Shown in pieces: positions 24,493-35,519 of a stretch of 64,000 nt of DNA (positions are counted from its first letter, which is position 1; the number at the start of each line of letters is the position of its first letter). The stretch comes from Syngnathus acus (taxonomy: Eukaryota; Chordata; Actinopteri; Syngnathiformes; Syngnathidae). The position numbers and the translations under genes are program-made. Below the pieces are notes generated by a model, which made no database searches, was not told the origin of the DNA, and saw only the letters and a program-made list of their open reading frames with translations. The stretch spans positions 5,784,501-5,848,500 of the forward strand of contig NC_051101.1 in the NCBI RefSeq assembly GCF_901709675.1. The letters run 5' to 3'.

Positions 24493-27400
24493 GGATAGCG
24501 CCCCCCCTCAAGAAGATAACAAACTTGAATGTCGTTATTCCAATTTGTAGTCAAAGTGTTTCTACTTTTGTTACGTTTTAGTAAGAGGGAGGCCAGTGAC
24601 AACATAGAGTCTGGCCTTAAATTGGCTCCAGTACATTTTTTACATCTAAGTGAAATGTTAACAAGGCAGTTTTCTGTTACAAGGCATCTTAATGGCTGTC
24701 ATTTTACATCAGAGTAATAGTATGGAGTATTCCACTAACTTGGAAGAGAAATAGTTGGCTTTCCGCAGCAATACCCTGGGCACTGAGGAAGCCTGCTCAG
24801 ATGGGAGGTAAAATATCTTCTAAGACAATAAAAGCAGTTCAGGCGCTATTGAAGAGCAGTTCAGTTGCTATCAACTAAATTCCCATTCATCCATTTTCTG
24901 TACTGCTATAAATAAATATATGTCAAAATGTTGGCTCTGCCCATCATCTGCAGTTATCTTCTTTACTCTCTCTCTTGCTCTACCTTCATTTCAATATTGA
25001 ACTGTTTTATCGGAGGCTAGACTCCTGTGTGCTAAGGCGCTCTCATTAATTTTCCAACAAAGTGCTTCAATCCATCACACGGCCAACATGTGGCCTTTGG
25101 AGCTACACATCATCTTAGCCAGGAAGGGGGCGGGTGGGGTACTTGGCTACTCTCCCCCTCTTGGACTCCTCAATCCATCCATCCTTCTTTCCTACCTTCA
25201 TTTCCCACCAGAGTTTTCCACCTGGGACAGAGACTGTATCTTCCCCACAGTCAAGTCCTCCTTCATTTACAAATGAAGAGTGAGGTATGAGTCAGGCAAG
25301 GGGGAGTGGGTGAGTGTACGGCGGGTGGGGATGGGGACGTGGGCTTGGGGAAGGGACTCGGCGATGTAGGACAGTAAGCAAAGAGAGAGAGCAAATATGA
25401 AAGAGATGGAGATAGGCGAGAGTGAATGAATTGTGCGGGGCTAAGAGAGACAGCGAGGGAGAAAGAGATAAGGAAAATGGAGAAAAGCTCAATGGAATGA
25501 ATTAAATTGGGGGGACGAAAGTAGGCGATAGGAAGACAGCGTGTGAGTGTGTGCGCATACTTCATTCACAAGCTACATGTGTGCATCTTGCATGAGAAAA
25601 TAGAAATGGACACAGAGGTATGTGAGGGGGCAGCCAAATGAGCCGCATTTCCCAGCATGCATTTGGTGCAGGGTTGCCGTCCATGCTGCCCCTGCTCGCA
25701 CCTTCCTTAATTTCACTGCCTCTGCTCTCTTTGTGCTGAGGAGTCAGACTGAACTCTGGTCTCCCTACCTAATGGAATGGACCCATGATCAACCATTAGA
25801 GGATTGGAGTCCCTTTATGTGCCCCTGGGTGCCAGTGCACTGCTTTTTTTCCATTTCACACATGCGCACAAGTGTACTGTCTACTGTATTGAGGGAGAGA
25901 GAGCCTGGAGTGGTCCTGGCTTAAAATAGTTCAGCATCTGACTGAGGCTATTTTCAAAGGATGTAAAATGTTCTTAAAGTATTGTCGTCGTATGAGGTTT
26001 CAGAAGGAAAAAAAAAAGCTGTCTGAATCTCTTTTACAGCATCCCCAGCTGAATATCAGACATTTGCGTGATTTCATTTAACTGAACTCTATACCTCAAT
26101 TACATTTGCTTTACTCGGATGGAAAACACACCTCTAGTGTACATACAAAGGAAAAGGGAGGGAGGGGAGGAGGGAGGGGATGTTGTGGGGTTGCTCACAT
26201 GGAGCGGATTGGAGATTGAATCTCTAGATGAGTTGATAGTGAGACACTGAGCCAAGCTGTGCTGGAGTAATGTTATGCTAATGATATGGTAATGATATGG
26301 TAATCTTCTGGCAGTATTCCTCCTCACAGGAGAGAAGGGGAACCTGAGAGGCCTTTCACCATTGGTTGAAGACCAGGGACTATGTGATGTCAGAGTTCAA
26401 GACAAAACAAACCTACACGCACAATTGCATGCACATCCACAAATCCAGACATCTTAGCAATCACTTCCAGAAGATTTTTTTCTCAGAAAATTAGAAATAG
26501 AGTGCAACACCTTATCTGATTTGCTAAATAAAAGTCACGTCACAAAATGTGAACAACCCAAAAAACCCGACGGTTGTTATTGAGAGTTGGCAATATCTGA
26601 CCTGTTTTCTTTTTTTGAATCAGTGTCATGAGGTTGATGTTGTTCTGTGTAGTGAAATCAAAACAGAAAATGATCTATTTTAGATTACCACCAGATTGTT
26701 GTTTTTCTTGTCATTGTCTGTGACACCCAGTACCTGTGATGGCTGCCATTACCTGCACATCATTCTCTGTGCCTCTTTCTGATTGCACATATCGGCCACT
26801 CTGGCCTTTGTTGCTGATCAGAGCCATTATGATGCTCTTACTTTACTGACATTATAGGCGTTCCAATTACATGTTTTTATGAATTAACTTTTTTCTTCCA
26901 TATTTAGTCATGTCGCAACAACAATGACCTGTTTGATTGAAAGGAATGAAGCTTAGAACCGCTTAAGAGTTTCTGATCAAGTAGCAATGTTAAATCAAGT
27001 AAACTTAACATGCTGGGAAATAAATTCAGTCCACTGTCTGTGGACTGAATTGTATGCGTATAATTAGTGGTATTGTGTTGGCTCTGCCTGCAAATTACAT
27101 CTGCAGTACATTACAGTTGTGTAAATACAGTGGAAAATGATGGTCATTTTCTTTTTTTTTTTTTTTTCCCTTTCTGTCTTACATTAATAATATACTTTGC
27201 CTGAGAGGCACAGTGACATTTTCCAGAGTGATGCACATTAAATCAAAGAGACTAACAATATGTTGAGCATCAGCATGGAGACATTTGATTTTCATTCTAC
27301 TCATGCAGTGTTACCGCTGGAAAGCCAACAGACATCAAGATCCCCCCAAAGCAGGTGTTGTGCTTGTCAGACATCTCATTTCACTTCAGTGTTTTAAATA

Positions 27401-29444
27401 AATAAATCACAGTAAATCGTGAGGCGCCTCTTCTCTCTTGATGTATGTAGTAGGCTATTTGCTGGCGATTCAAGGCACAAATCACACACACACAATTAAA
27501 ATAGGTTTGACTTAACTAAGGTGATTTAGTGTCTGTGATATTAGCCCCTCTGGTGACAAAAAAAGACCGGTCAGCAGTCTGGCTATAAATGTCTGGTCTT
27601 TTGCTTGAGGTGTTGCTGGGCTAAGCACCTGATTAACTAAGTTGCTAAGTATGTTTGCTTGGCAATGGTCAAATTGACAATCACACATGTATGCTGCTTC
27701 CAAACAAAGTGAAAAAACAGGACACAAACTAAGATTGCCAGTTTAATTTTTGGGTAGCACTGCATTTGGCACCATGAATAAATACTGTTTATGTCAATGT
27801 GTTTAATTTATTTATTTATTTTACAAAAAGCAGTGCTTAAGTGCAGGGGGATTTTAGTGGGGTGTTAAAGGCACACAATGCAATGCAAAAGAATGTTTGT
27901 GTGTATACATTAGGAAAATGTGAGTGGAAGACAGAGACAGGGATGCTCTGTCCAATATACTCCAGGAAAAGGTCAAAGAGATGTTTTATTCATGATTCAG
28001 GCGGCAGAGGCAGCAACAGCACCGGGGCCAAGGTTAAAATGAGCTTGCATCCTGATTTCCCAAAGCCAATGCTGAACACCACTTCACACATGAGGCCAGC
28101 ACACACTGGCACATACTTATCAACAATGACAACACGTTCACCCGCAACCATTGCCTTTCATCAATAGCTTTAAAACACAATTTTTGGTGTTTTGGCAGGA
28201 GAAATATCCTTCCGAGAATACTGCCCCTAAATGGACCTCACCTTGATGGACGTGACATAAAATATCACCAGATATATGCTTTGCAAAATAACTGTTTACC
28301 AACATACACACATGTGCATGGCTCTAAATTAGGTGTGTAACGAAAACCGATTCGGAAAATCACTTTTTTCGATTCAAAAGCCAGATTTACAGGACTGACA
28401 AGTTCATTAATTTTGTACAATGACGACAAGACACTTATTGCATCATACGCTCTCAAAATGAGCTGTCCCATATTCAATCAAATCGTAATCTCATTGAATC
28501 AAACTGTTCCACTTTAAAATTCGTTCTAGTATTGAACTAGCTTCTATTGGAGGGATATACACCCCAAACTAAATGTTGCATTGCTTCAGTCCTCTACACT
28601 AGAAGTGCTTTGTAGATTTTCCTCCACTTCTACTGAACAATAAATGACTCTCTTTTGCTATGGCTTTAGTCATAGGTAAGTGAAAATTCAATATAAAGAA
28701 CGGCCAACAGTCCGAATGCAGAAAAAAATGCCTTGATTGAAACTTTAACCGTAACAAACTTACAGGGTTTTGATTGAATAGATTTTTTAGATACTTATAT
28801 TCCATCATTAATGTATTCATAATGTTAATCTTTTGAAATGGCCACGTTGTTGTTTTTTAATTTGTGAATGTAAAAGAGTAGAATATTTATTTCATTGTGA
28901 TGCCATAAGAATACAGCATGTCTGTACAAAGATCTCAAGAGAGACAAATATGCTCAACATAACTGAACCATATTATAAAGAAAACTACCGGTTGGATTCA
29001 CAAGTCATTTAACCCCTGAACTCTGTTTTCAATGTCAAAAAAATCCACCTCATCAAGTGTTGCTCAAAACCTTTTTAGGAAAAGCCGCTGGCTTGCATGC
29101 AAACAACACTTAAGTAACCTTCAAAGTACTGAGCCCAAATCACAGGTGTCAATCTGACAAATGAGATTTCACCAGAAGAAAATCACCAAGCTCTGTATGA
29201 TCATCAATTCTGTATCTTTATCATGTCATGTTTTAAGGACATATACAACAACAACAACTTTAGACAGAATACATTACCTGGGCATAAAGTTTGTTACTGA
29301 TGGGTCTTAAACATGCAAACATGCAGTGATCTCCTGTTAACGTTGATGCCAGCCATTTCGGTTGGTCCCATGATGCCTCTCTGTGGCCAATAGATTATAC
29401 TGCAGGAAGCAGCCAAGTATCAGAATCAAGGACAACGCAAAAGA

Positions 29445-29615
29445 AACCCATTCACTTTCTATCCTGCTTATACTGTTCAGGGTCATGGGCAGAAAGATCT
29501 GACTTCGGGCAAAACACATACTTCACTCTGAATTGGTTGCTAGATAATCACAGATTACATAGAGACAGGGACAATCATTCACACTGACGCTGAGCGAGAA
29601 CCAAACCCAGTTGCC
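29445..29615 (-). mobile_element. Degenerate inverted SINE fragment
   Basis: The sequence around 29450-29610 (ATCCTGCTTATACTGTTCAG, then CTGAATTGGTTGC, then ATTCACACTGACGCT) corresponds to the reverse complement of the SINE body and tail in this window, with many substitutions. Confidence 0.45.
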
Positions 29616-32371
29616 TGCACGAAAGTCACATCAGTGACTGAAAAAGAACAGATTAATTCTCTTAAAGTAAGTAAGTAAATAAATAAATAAATAAATAATT
29701 GATTGATTGATTGGTATAGCTTCTACTAAAATAGCCATAAGGAAATCTCCATTATCCAAAAGTCAGTTTCGTTGTCTTTGAAATTACAGCATGACCATTG
29801 GTTATCCAAACAGCGGTTCTTGTATTGTTAATCATTTCAACATACAGGTACAGTTTCAACATATTTTAACTGCAAAAGGTATTTGCCAGTATTGATTGCA
29901 TTCATTGGAGTATAAAGTTTGCCATTTAAAAGTACAGCTGCCTCGCATTGAAAGGTTTGGGAATGGATTGTAGGAAGAAGGTAAAATACTTCATTTGAAG
30001 AAGACACGAGGAAATAAGGCAAACTGCATGCACGTGGTTCAACCAGCTAAGAGACCTTCCTGCTGGGAGCAACATCTAAGTTGCTTTCAACATGGGTACA
30101 ACATACACATTTAGCAGTCGGGTAATCTAAAAATATAATTCCTCTGTCAAGAAAATAGGACCAATGGTGAAACTATTTCAGCACATGTACCAAATAGGAA
30201 TCTGGCCAACCAGCAAACCATAGCAAGTCATTCCTTCTCCATACAATTGCAGATGGTTCAAAAAATCACGGTCATGTTGATACTTTTGGTTGCCCTTTCC
30301 AGAGGTCACAAAAGCATGTAGAGCATTATTCAAATGCTTTGCAATTCAACTTTGGACTACTCACCACTTTGTAAATGAAACCATATCAAATAGGTACAAT
30401 AACGCACAATCCTATCAGGTTTTCACATTATGACGCATGCTCATTTATATTTAGCCCACATCAAAGATAATATTGATAATACTTCATGTTGTGTAACTTT
30501 GAAAATGTCAAAATAAGTCAACTTTGTCACTAATTAGATCATTTTATGAAACCTAATCAGACTGAAAAAGGCAAAGTGAATTTTCACATATTGGTCATGA
30601 ATATTTATAGTCCTGTGATTTTATATTTCAAATAGATATTTGAGCTTAGGTTAAATTTTAATAACTGACCCTTAGGAAAATTATGCTTTTATCTGCTTTC
30701 TAACAAACATACCATTAAGACACCAGACTTATACTATGCATATTGCTTCACAAGTCAAATCAACATACGTATTTAACCACAAAAAAGCCCATGTTCCTAA
30801 AATTTAACTGTCTCACAAAAGCCACTGACAATTTTGCAGAAGAAATCTTTCACCCAGTCTAATAAATTGTCAAACTTTGGCACGAGGGGTTCCCGTCCTC
30901 AATGCAAATGCCTTTGAGAGCAACGACAGCAGTTCCCTTGTTGTGTGAACTTACTCCCCTCCTAAAGCACAAAGGACTGCAAAACTTTATCATGTGTTCT
31001 CAACCTCAGTTTGCTCTAATGATGATGGAGCAAAACCTCATACAATGGGAATTTCCATTGTGCAATTATTATGGTAATACACACAAATTGTTCAAATACA
31101 ATACATTCTATCCCTGCGTTTATCTCACTTCAAGTAAAAATCAACCGCAGCCCACCTGCAGTGTTTTAAAAGAGCTGACAGATGTTTCAAGTCTGCAGCA
31201 CCTTTCAGCTCCAATCTCTCAAGGCTCTGATTGAAATCGATTACCTAACTCAGTGCTCGAGCCCCAGCCAATCCCACAGAGGTGAGGGCCCAGCGGCGTA
31301 CACTCGCCCTGCAAGGAGCAGACCACGGGCAGAGACAAAGTAGACAGGGAAAGGTGGGGAGAAAGACCGCGAGGGTACATTGAACAGTGCTCAGGCCTCA
31401 GGGTCTACAGGGATGCTGATAAAGTACCTGGACATTTTTATAGACAAACTACTTATTTCGGTCCTCATATCGCTTGGGAAGACTGATAACTTTATATTCC
31501 TCTCAGGCAGGGGCGGGGTGCTTTCAAGAGTTTAATTGATCAAACTGTGGCCACAAGGGGTTTTTCTGGAGATAAAGGGAACTACCACTTTCGTCTGTAC
31601 AATATGAAGATCTTTTAGAATGCAGACTCAATGGAAAAAGAAAAAAAAAAAAAAAAAAATCACTCATTATGCAAAGTCATTACCGGGTTCCTACTATTCT
31701 GCTTAAAGAGTGGGAGTTAATGGTAAAATTGTATTGTAAGGCTTTCTAGAGGTCAAACGACCAGTCTTATGATAACATTGCTTCAGAAGATTATTGCTCT
31801 AAAATGTAGATAACCATTTTTGAGGTCAGGCTGAAATACAGGGCTTATTAAAAAGGTGTCGCAACATGTGGGCTTCTTATCTTTTGAACAATGCCCTTTT
31901 GAGATCAAAACAAAATATAACATGGTGAAATTGCTCTTCACCTGGCGTTTTCAGTATCTACGGCCAACAACTGCAGCTGTCCTCCCCGTAACGTTTTGTT
32001 CTATCGAGCAGCGCCTAATTAACAAAATTGTGTGCTCTCCAGGGCGCAAGCCAAGTGCAGGTGTTTTTATTTTTTTTTAAGATAGTACATAGAAATTTAC
32101 TTTCATCCGATAGACTTGGTAATTGAGTGATCGCTTGATCGTTAAGAATTCTGTTGATGTGCAATTGGCTGGTAATGCGGTCTTGAAGCAACTGAGGCAC
32201 TTTCAACAGTTTTTGTTTGCAAATATTTGCACCGTGAAAAACAACCAGAGCTGTAGGGAAGATGAGAAGACCATCATGCTGCATCTCCTCTGAACAGTGT
32301 TTTTCTGTTCGGTGCAAAACTGGCAACCAAAGTGTTCAGAACACCTTTCTTCAGTTGTAACCACATAGCGC

Positions 32372-33500
32372 TCTAGAGTGGTTTATATCCTATTTGACTG
32401 GCAGGATTCTTTGAGTATGGTGTTCCACAGGGATCTGTTTTGGGGTCCTTGCTGTTTTCATTGTATTTTCTGCCCCTAGATTCTATCCTGCATAGATATG
32501 GCATTTCCTTCCATTGCTATGTGAATGACAGATCTACAGTATGTCCCGCTGATCAAAAAGAATGTGTTCTCCTTAAAACCACTCTGATTCTGCCAAGAGG
32601 AAATCAAAGTCTGGATGTCACTGAATGTTCTTAATTTCTTATGGTTTTCGGCTCCAGTGGCCCTTGAACATCACACCATATTTTCCTGTACCCCCTGGTG
32701 TCTAAAGCCAACAGTCTCAAACTTTGGTTTTAAATTGGACAGTGATTTGAAATTGGACGGCCAAACCAGTGCTGTCATTAAATCCAGTTTCTTCCATTAT
32801 AGGCAGCCCTTCCTTTCTCAAAAGTACTTGGAAACAGTAATCCATGCCTTCATTAGATCTCGGCTAGACTATTATATGGCACTTTACTTTTCGGAGTCAT
32901 CCTCAAGCATCTCCAGTTGGTCCAAAATGCTGTCGCTTGCCTCTGAGTTCATTAAAGGGAGCACATTACCCCAATTCTGACCTCCTTTCACTGGCTCCCA
33001 GTACATTCTAGAGTTCGTTTTAAGATACTTCTATGTGTTTCCAAACCATTAAATGGCCTTGCCCCATCTTAACTCTCTGAGGTCCTCCACCCCTACGCAT
33101 CTGGCTGGTGCCTCAAGCCCGCAGACCAGATGCTACGGGAAGTGCCGAAGACTAAGTGGAGTCTCAGAGAGAATCGAACCTGTTGCTGGACCTTCTCTCT
33201 GGAATAACCTCTCTTTAAATGTTAGGCAAGCCCCCTCACTGTCCATTTTTAAAACTCGTGTGAATACCCATTTTTATTCTTTGGCTGTTGACTGAATAAA
33301 AACAACTCATGTGAATACCCATTTTTATTCTTTGGCTGTCGAATGACTGTTATATTGTTCTATTAGTGTATTTTAATAATATTAATACTGTATACTAATT
33401 TGTGATTTAATTGACTATTTTCACTGTCTTTATGGTTGTCCCAATGCTACAGTTCCAGCTGTTGCAAAATGTGCCATATAAATAAAGTTGTATTGTATTT
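32372..33500 (+). mobile_element. L2-like LINE reverse-transcriptase fragment, 5'-truncated and broken
   Basis: This is a relic of a non-LTR retrotransposon. It begins with WFISYLTGR and EYGVPQGSVLGSLLFSLYFL, the reverse-transcriptase core. The catalytic YADD is replaced by YVND near 32518, so it is inactive. Further LINE motifs follow in different frames: FGFKLDSDLKLDGQ, SRLDYYMALYF, AGPSLWNNLSLNVRQAPSLS and the C-terminal FKTRVNTHFYSLAVD. This means several frameshifts. The 3' end CCATATAAATAAAGTTGTAT is typical of fish L2. A 51-bp tandem duplication covers the last coding residues. No autonomous protein can be made. Confidence 0.85.
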
Positions 33501-33512
33501 TATTGTACAATT

Positions 33513-33605
33513 GCATCCGATATAATCCTGTTTAGCGCTAAGCCTGAATGGGGTGCAGCACTTTGGCATTTCTATGGCGTCAATTCAACAAGTAAGTCAA
33601 CAACA
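33513..33605 (+). repeat. Segment shared with 22750-22838 (inverted)
   Basis: This segment lies immediately downstream of the L2 tail. It shares ATAATCCTGTTTAGC, GCAGCACTTTGGCATTTCT and GGCGTCAATTCAACAAG with the minus strand of 22750-22838. Similarity ends after GTCAACAACA. Confidence 0.75.
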
Positions 33606-34049
33606 CTGAATTGTATGCGAAAAGAGCAAGTAACAAAAGGTTCAGTTTAACTGATTTATTTACCAATCAAACAGAAAAACTACCCTACTGTCAACCTGAC
33701 CTTTCCTCTGTAATCAACAATGTCATTTTCCTACTCCATGCTGTGTCTGCCACTTGTCACTGCCAAATCTGAGTAAAAGTGACTCTCACATGTACATGCA
33801 AGAACAGCCGTGGTAATTGAAAGCGCAAACCATGATCTCAGTGGGACGTGAAAGGGGATCAAATGTCACGTCCAAATCCATAAGTCCTTGGCTGAAATGT
33901 GATGTAGTCACTTGTCTTTTTCTGACCTTGAACATTTTTAATTCAGATCTTGATCTAGATTTTGTGACTCACTTCATTCTTGGGATGTTGTCACAATCCG
34001 TCCTCAATCAGTGGCCGATGATTTGTGGAATGTTTAAGCCTAACCTACC

Positions 34050-34145
34050 TGTGAGGATTTTGCCTATTGCCCATAGTCAGCTGGGATAGGCTCCAGCACG
34101 CCCGCGACCCTCGCGAGGACAAGCGGTTAAGAAAATGGATGGATG
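34050..34145 (+). mobile_element. SINE 3' fragment (copy C)
   Basis: GCTGGGATAGGCTCCAGCAC and ACAAGCGGTTAAGAAAATGG match the 3' body and tail of copies A and B. The 5' part is missing. Two ATGG units remain as the tail. Confidence 0.75.
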
Positions 34146-34205
34146 TCATGTTTCCCTGGTATAAATAATGCCACAAAAGAACAAAGATGTTTACTCGCAA
34201 TGAAC

Positions 34206-34314
<109 letters not shown>

Positions 34315-34670
34315 CATAATGATATATTTGTAATCAATCATAATTCTGGGACAAATTGAGTGAATATACTGTATTCTTGAGGCCACTTTCTTTTAATGGC
34401 TTTTATACCATTAAAATAAACTCTTCAGATTATTTTTCTAACATTGTGAATTGATTATCAAAATAGTATATAATATATATAAGCTCCAGATTTGTTGAAG
34501 CAGACAGTCAGGCAGAGATGGAAGATGTTTTGTTGTGGCGACCCTGAATGGGGTTTAGCCAAAAGAAAGGATTCAAGGATACATTTTATACGTACTAAGC
34601 AGGCATGCAAAATTGTTATAGTTTTTACTTTTCAAATTGCAGTTGCAGGATAAGTGTCCAGATTATAGAT

Positions 34671-35039
34671 CAGTGGCTCTTAACCTTATTGGAGGTTCCA
34701 AACCCCACCAGTTTCATATGCACATGCACAGAACCCCTCTTTAGTGAAAAAAATATTTTTTTTTCTCAAATTCAAGACATCAATGTTTAGTACTGGTGCA
34801 GAAAATGAGCCATGCATGAATGTCACCTTGTTCAAAGAACATAACCAACACAATGCATGAACTCAAAACAAATGACATACCTGCAAATCAGTGTGACTTG
34901 TGCTGTTGCCTCTGCAAGACCAGTTCAGATATGCGTTGTCACGAATTTACACAATAAATCAGGTTTGTTCGGACCTCCACAGTGGAGGCTCTGCCGAACC
35001 CCTGAGACAGACTCACCGAACCCAGGTTAAGGATCACTG
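34671..35039. mobile_element. hAT-like non-autonomous element with perfect 8-bp target duplication
   Basis: The ends CAGTGGCTCTTAACCT and AGGTTAAGGATCACTG form an imperfect 16-bp inverted repeat. Exact copies of TTATAGAT lie directly outside both ends (34663-34670 and 35040-35047). Eight-bp target duplications with CAG-type ends are diagnostic of hAT transposition. The 369-bp body has no transposase frame. It inserted about 120 bp upstream of the putative MMS22L promoter palindrome. Confidence 0.88.
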
Positions 35040-35160
35040 TTATAGATGCTATTTACAACAAACTGTAAATGTTACATGAGACTTCTGCTACTGCTGTGTA
35101 TTTGTAAAGCTACGCCCATTGTTAAACTTTCCACCAATCAAAGATCTTGACGTTTATTTT

Positions 35161-35198
35161 GCGCATGCGCAGTTTGCACGCGCGGAACTCTCCCGGAA
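35161..35198 (+). promoter_or_regulatory. Putative MMS22L core promoter: NRF1 palindrome and ETS core
   Basis: GCGCATGCGC (35161-35170) is a perfect NRF1-type palindrome, and CCGGAA (35193-35198) is an ETS-type core. Both lie in a short CpG-containing stretch that stands out from the AT-rich surroundings, about 350 bp upstream of the MMS22L start codon. No TATA box is obvious. NRF1 and ETS sites are typical of TATA-less housekeeping promoters. The transcription start position is inferred only. Confidence 0.6.
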
Positions 35199-35519
35199 CT
35201 CAAACAGTTTCTGACACACGGGAAAGCGCCGATCTTTTAATCAAATGTACGGAATTTTAATTCGCATATAAACACAACAAGTAAAGGTTTGTTCATGTTT
35301 TTGTGCACTTTGCTTATCCGATCGGTTTTGTGTTCTATTTTTAACGCTGATCGGAGTAGAGTAGAGATTAAGGAACAATAACGGCACCGTAAAAATTCTG
35401 AACATAACCCGAACATAACTTGATCTTGACAATTGTTGATTGAACCTGAAGTCACTGCATCATTTTTGTCGCATTTTTCGTGTATCTCATTGCATTTTTT
35501 TGATGATCAAAGGTGACTG

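Larger units (their letters stand above)
23061..32371. other. Gene-poor flank, right part
   Basis: No coding exon is supported. Embedded features listed separately are a hAT-like MITE and an inverted SINE relic. I also see a G-quadruplex-type tract (26156-26179), a perfect 12-bp hairpin (27023-27051), homopolymers near 27150 and 31640, and a repeat-free stretch around 26730-26870 that may be a conserved element. Nothing else is recognisable. Confidence 0.5.
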
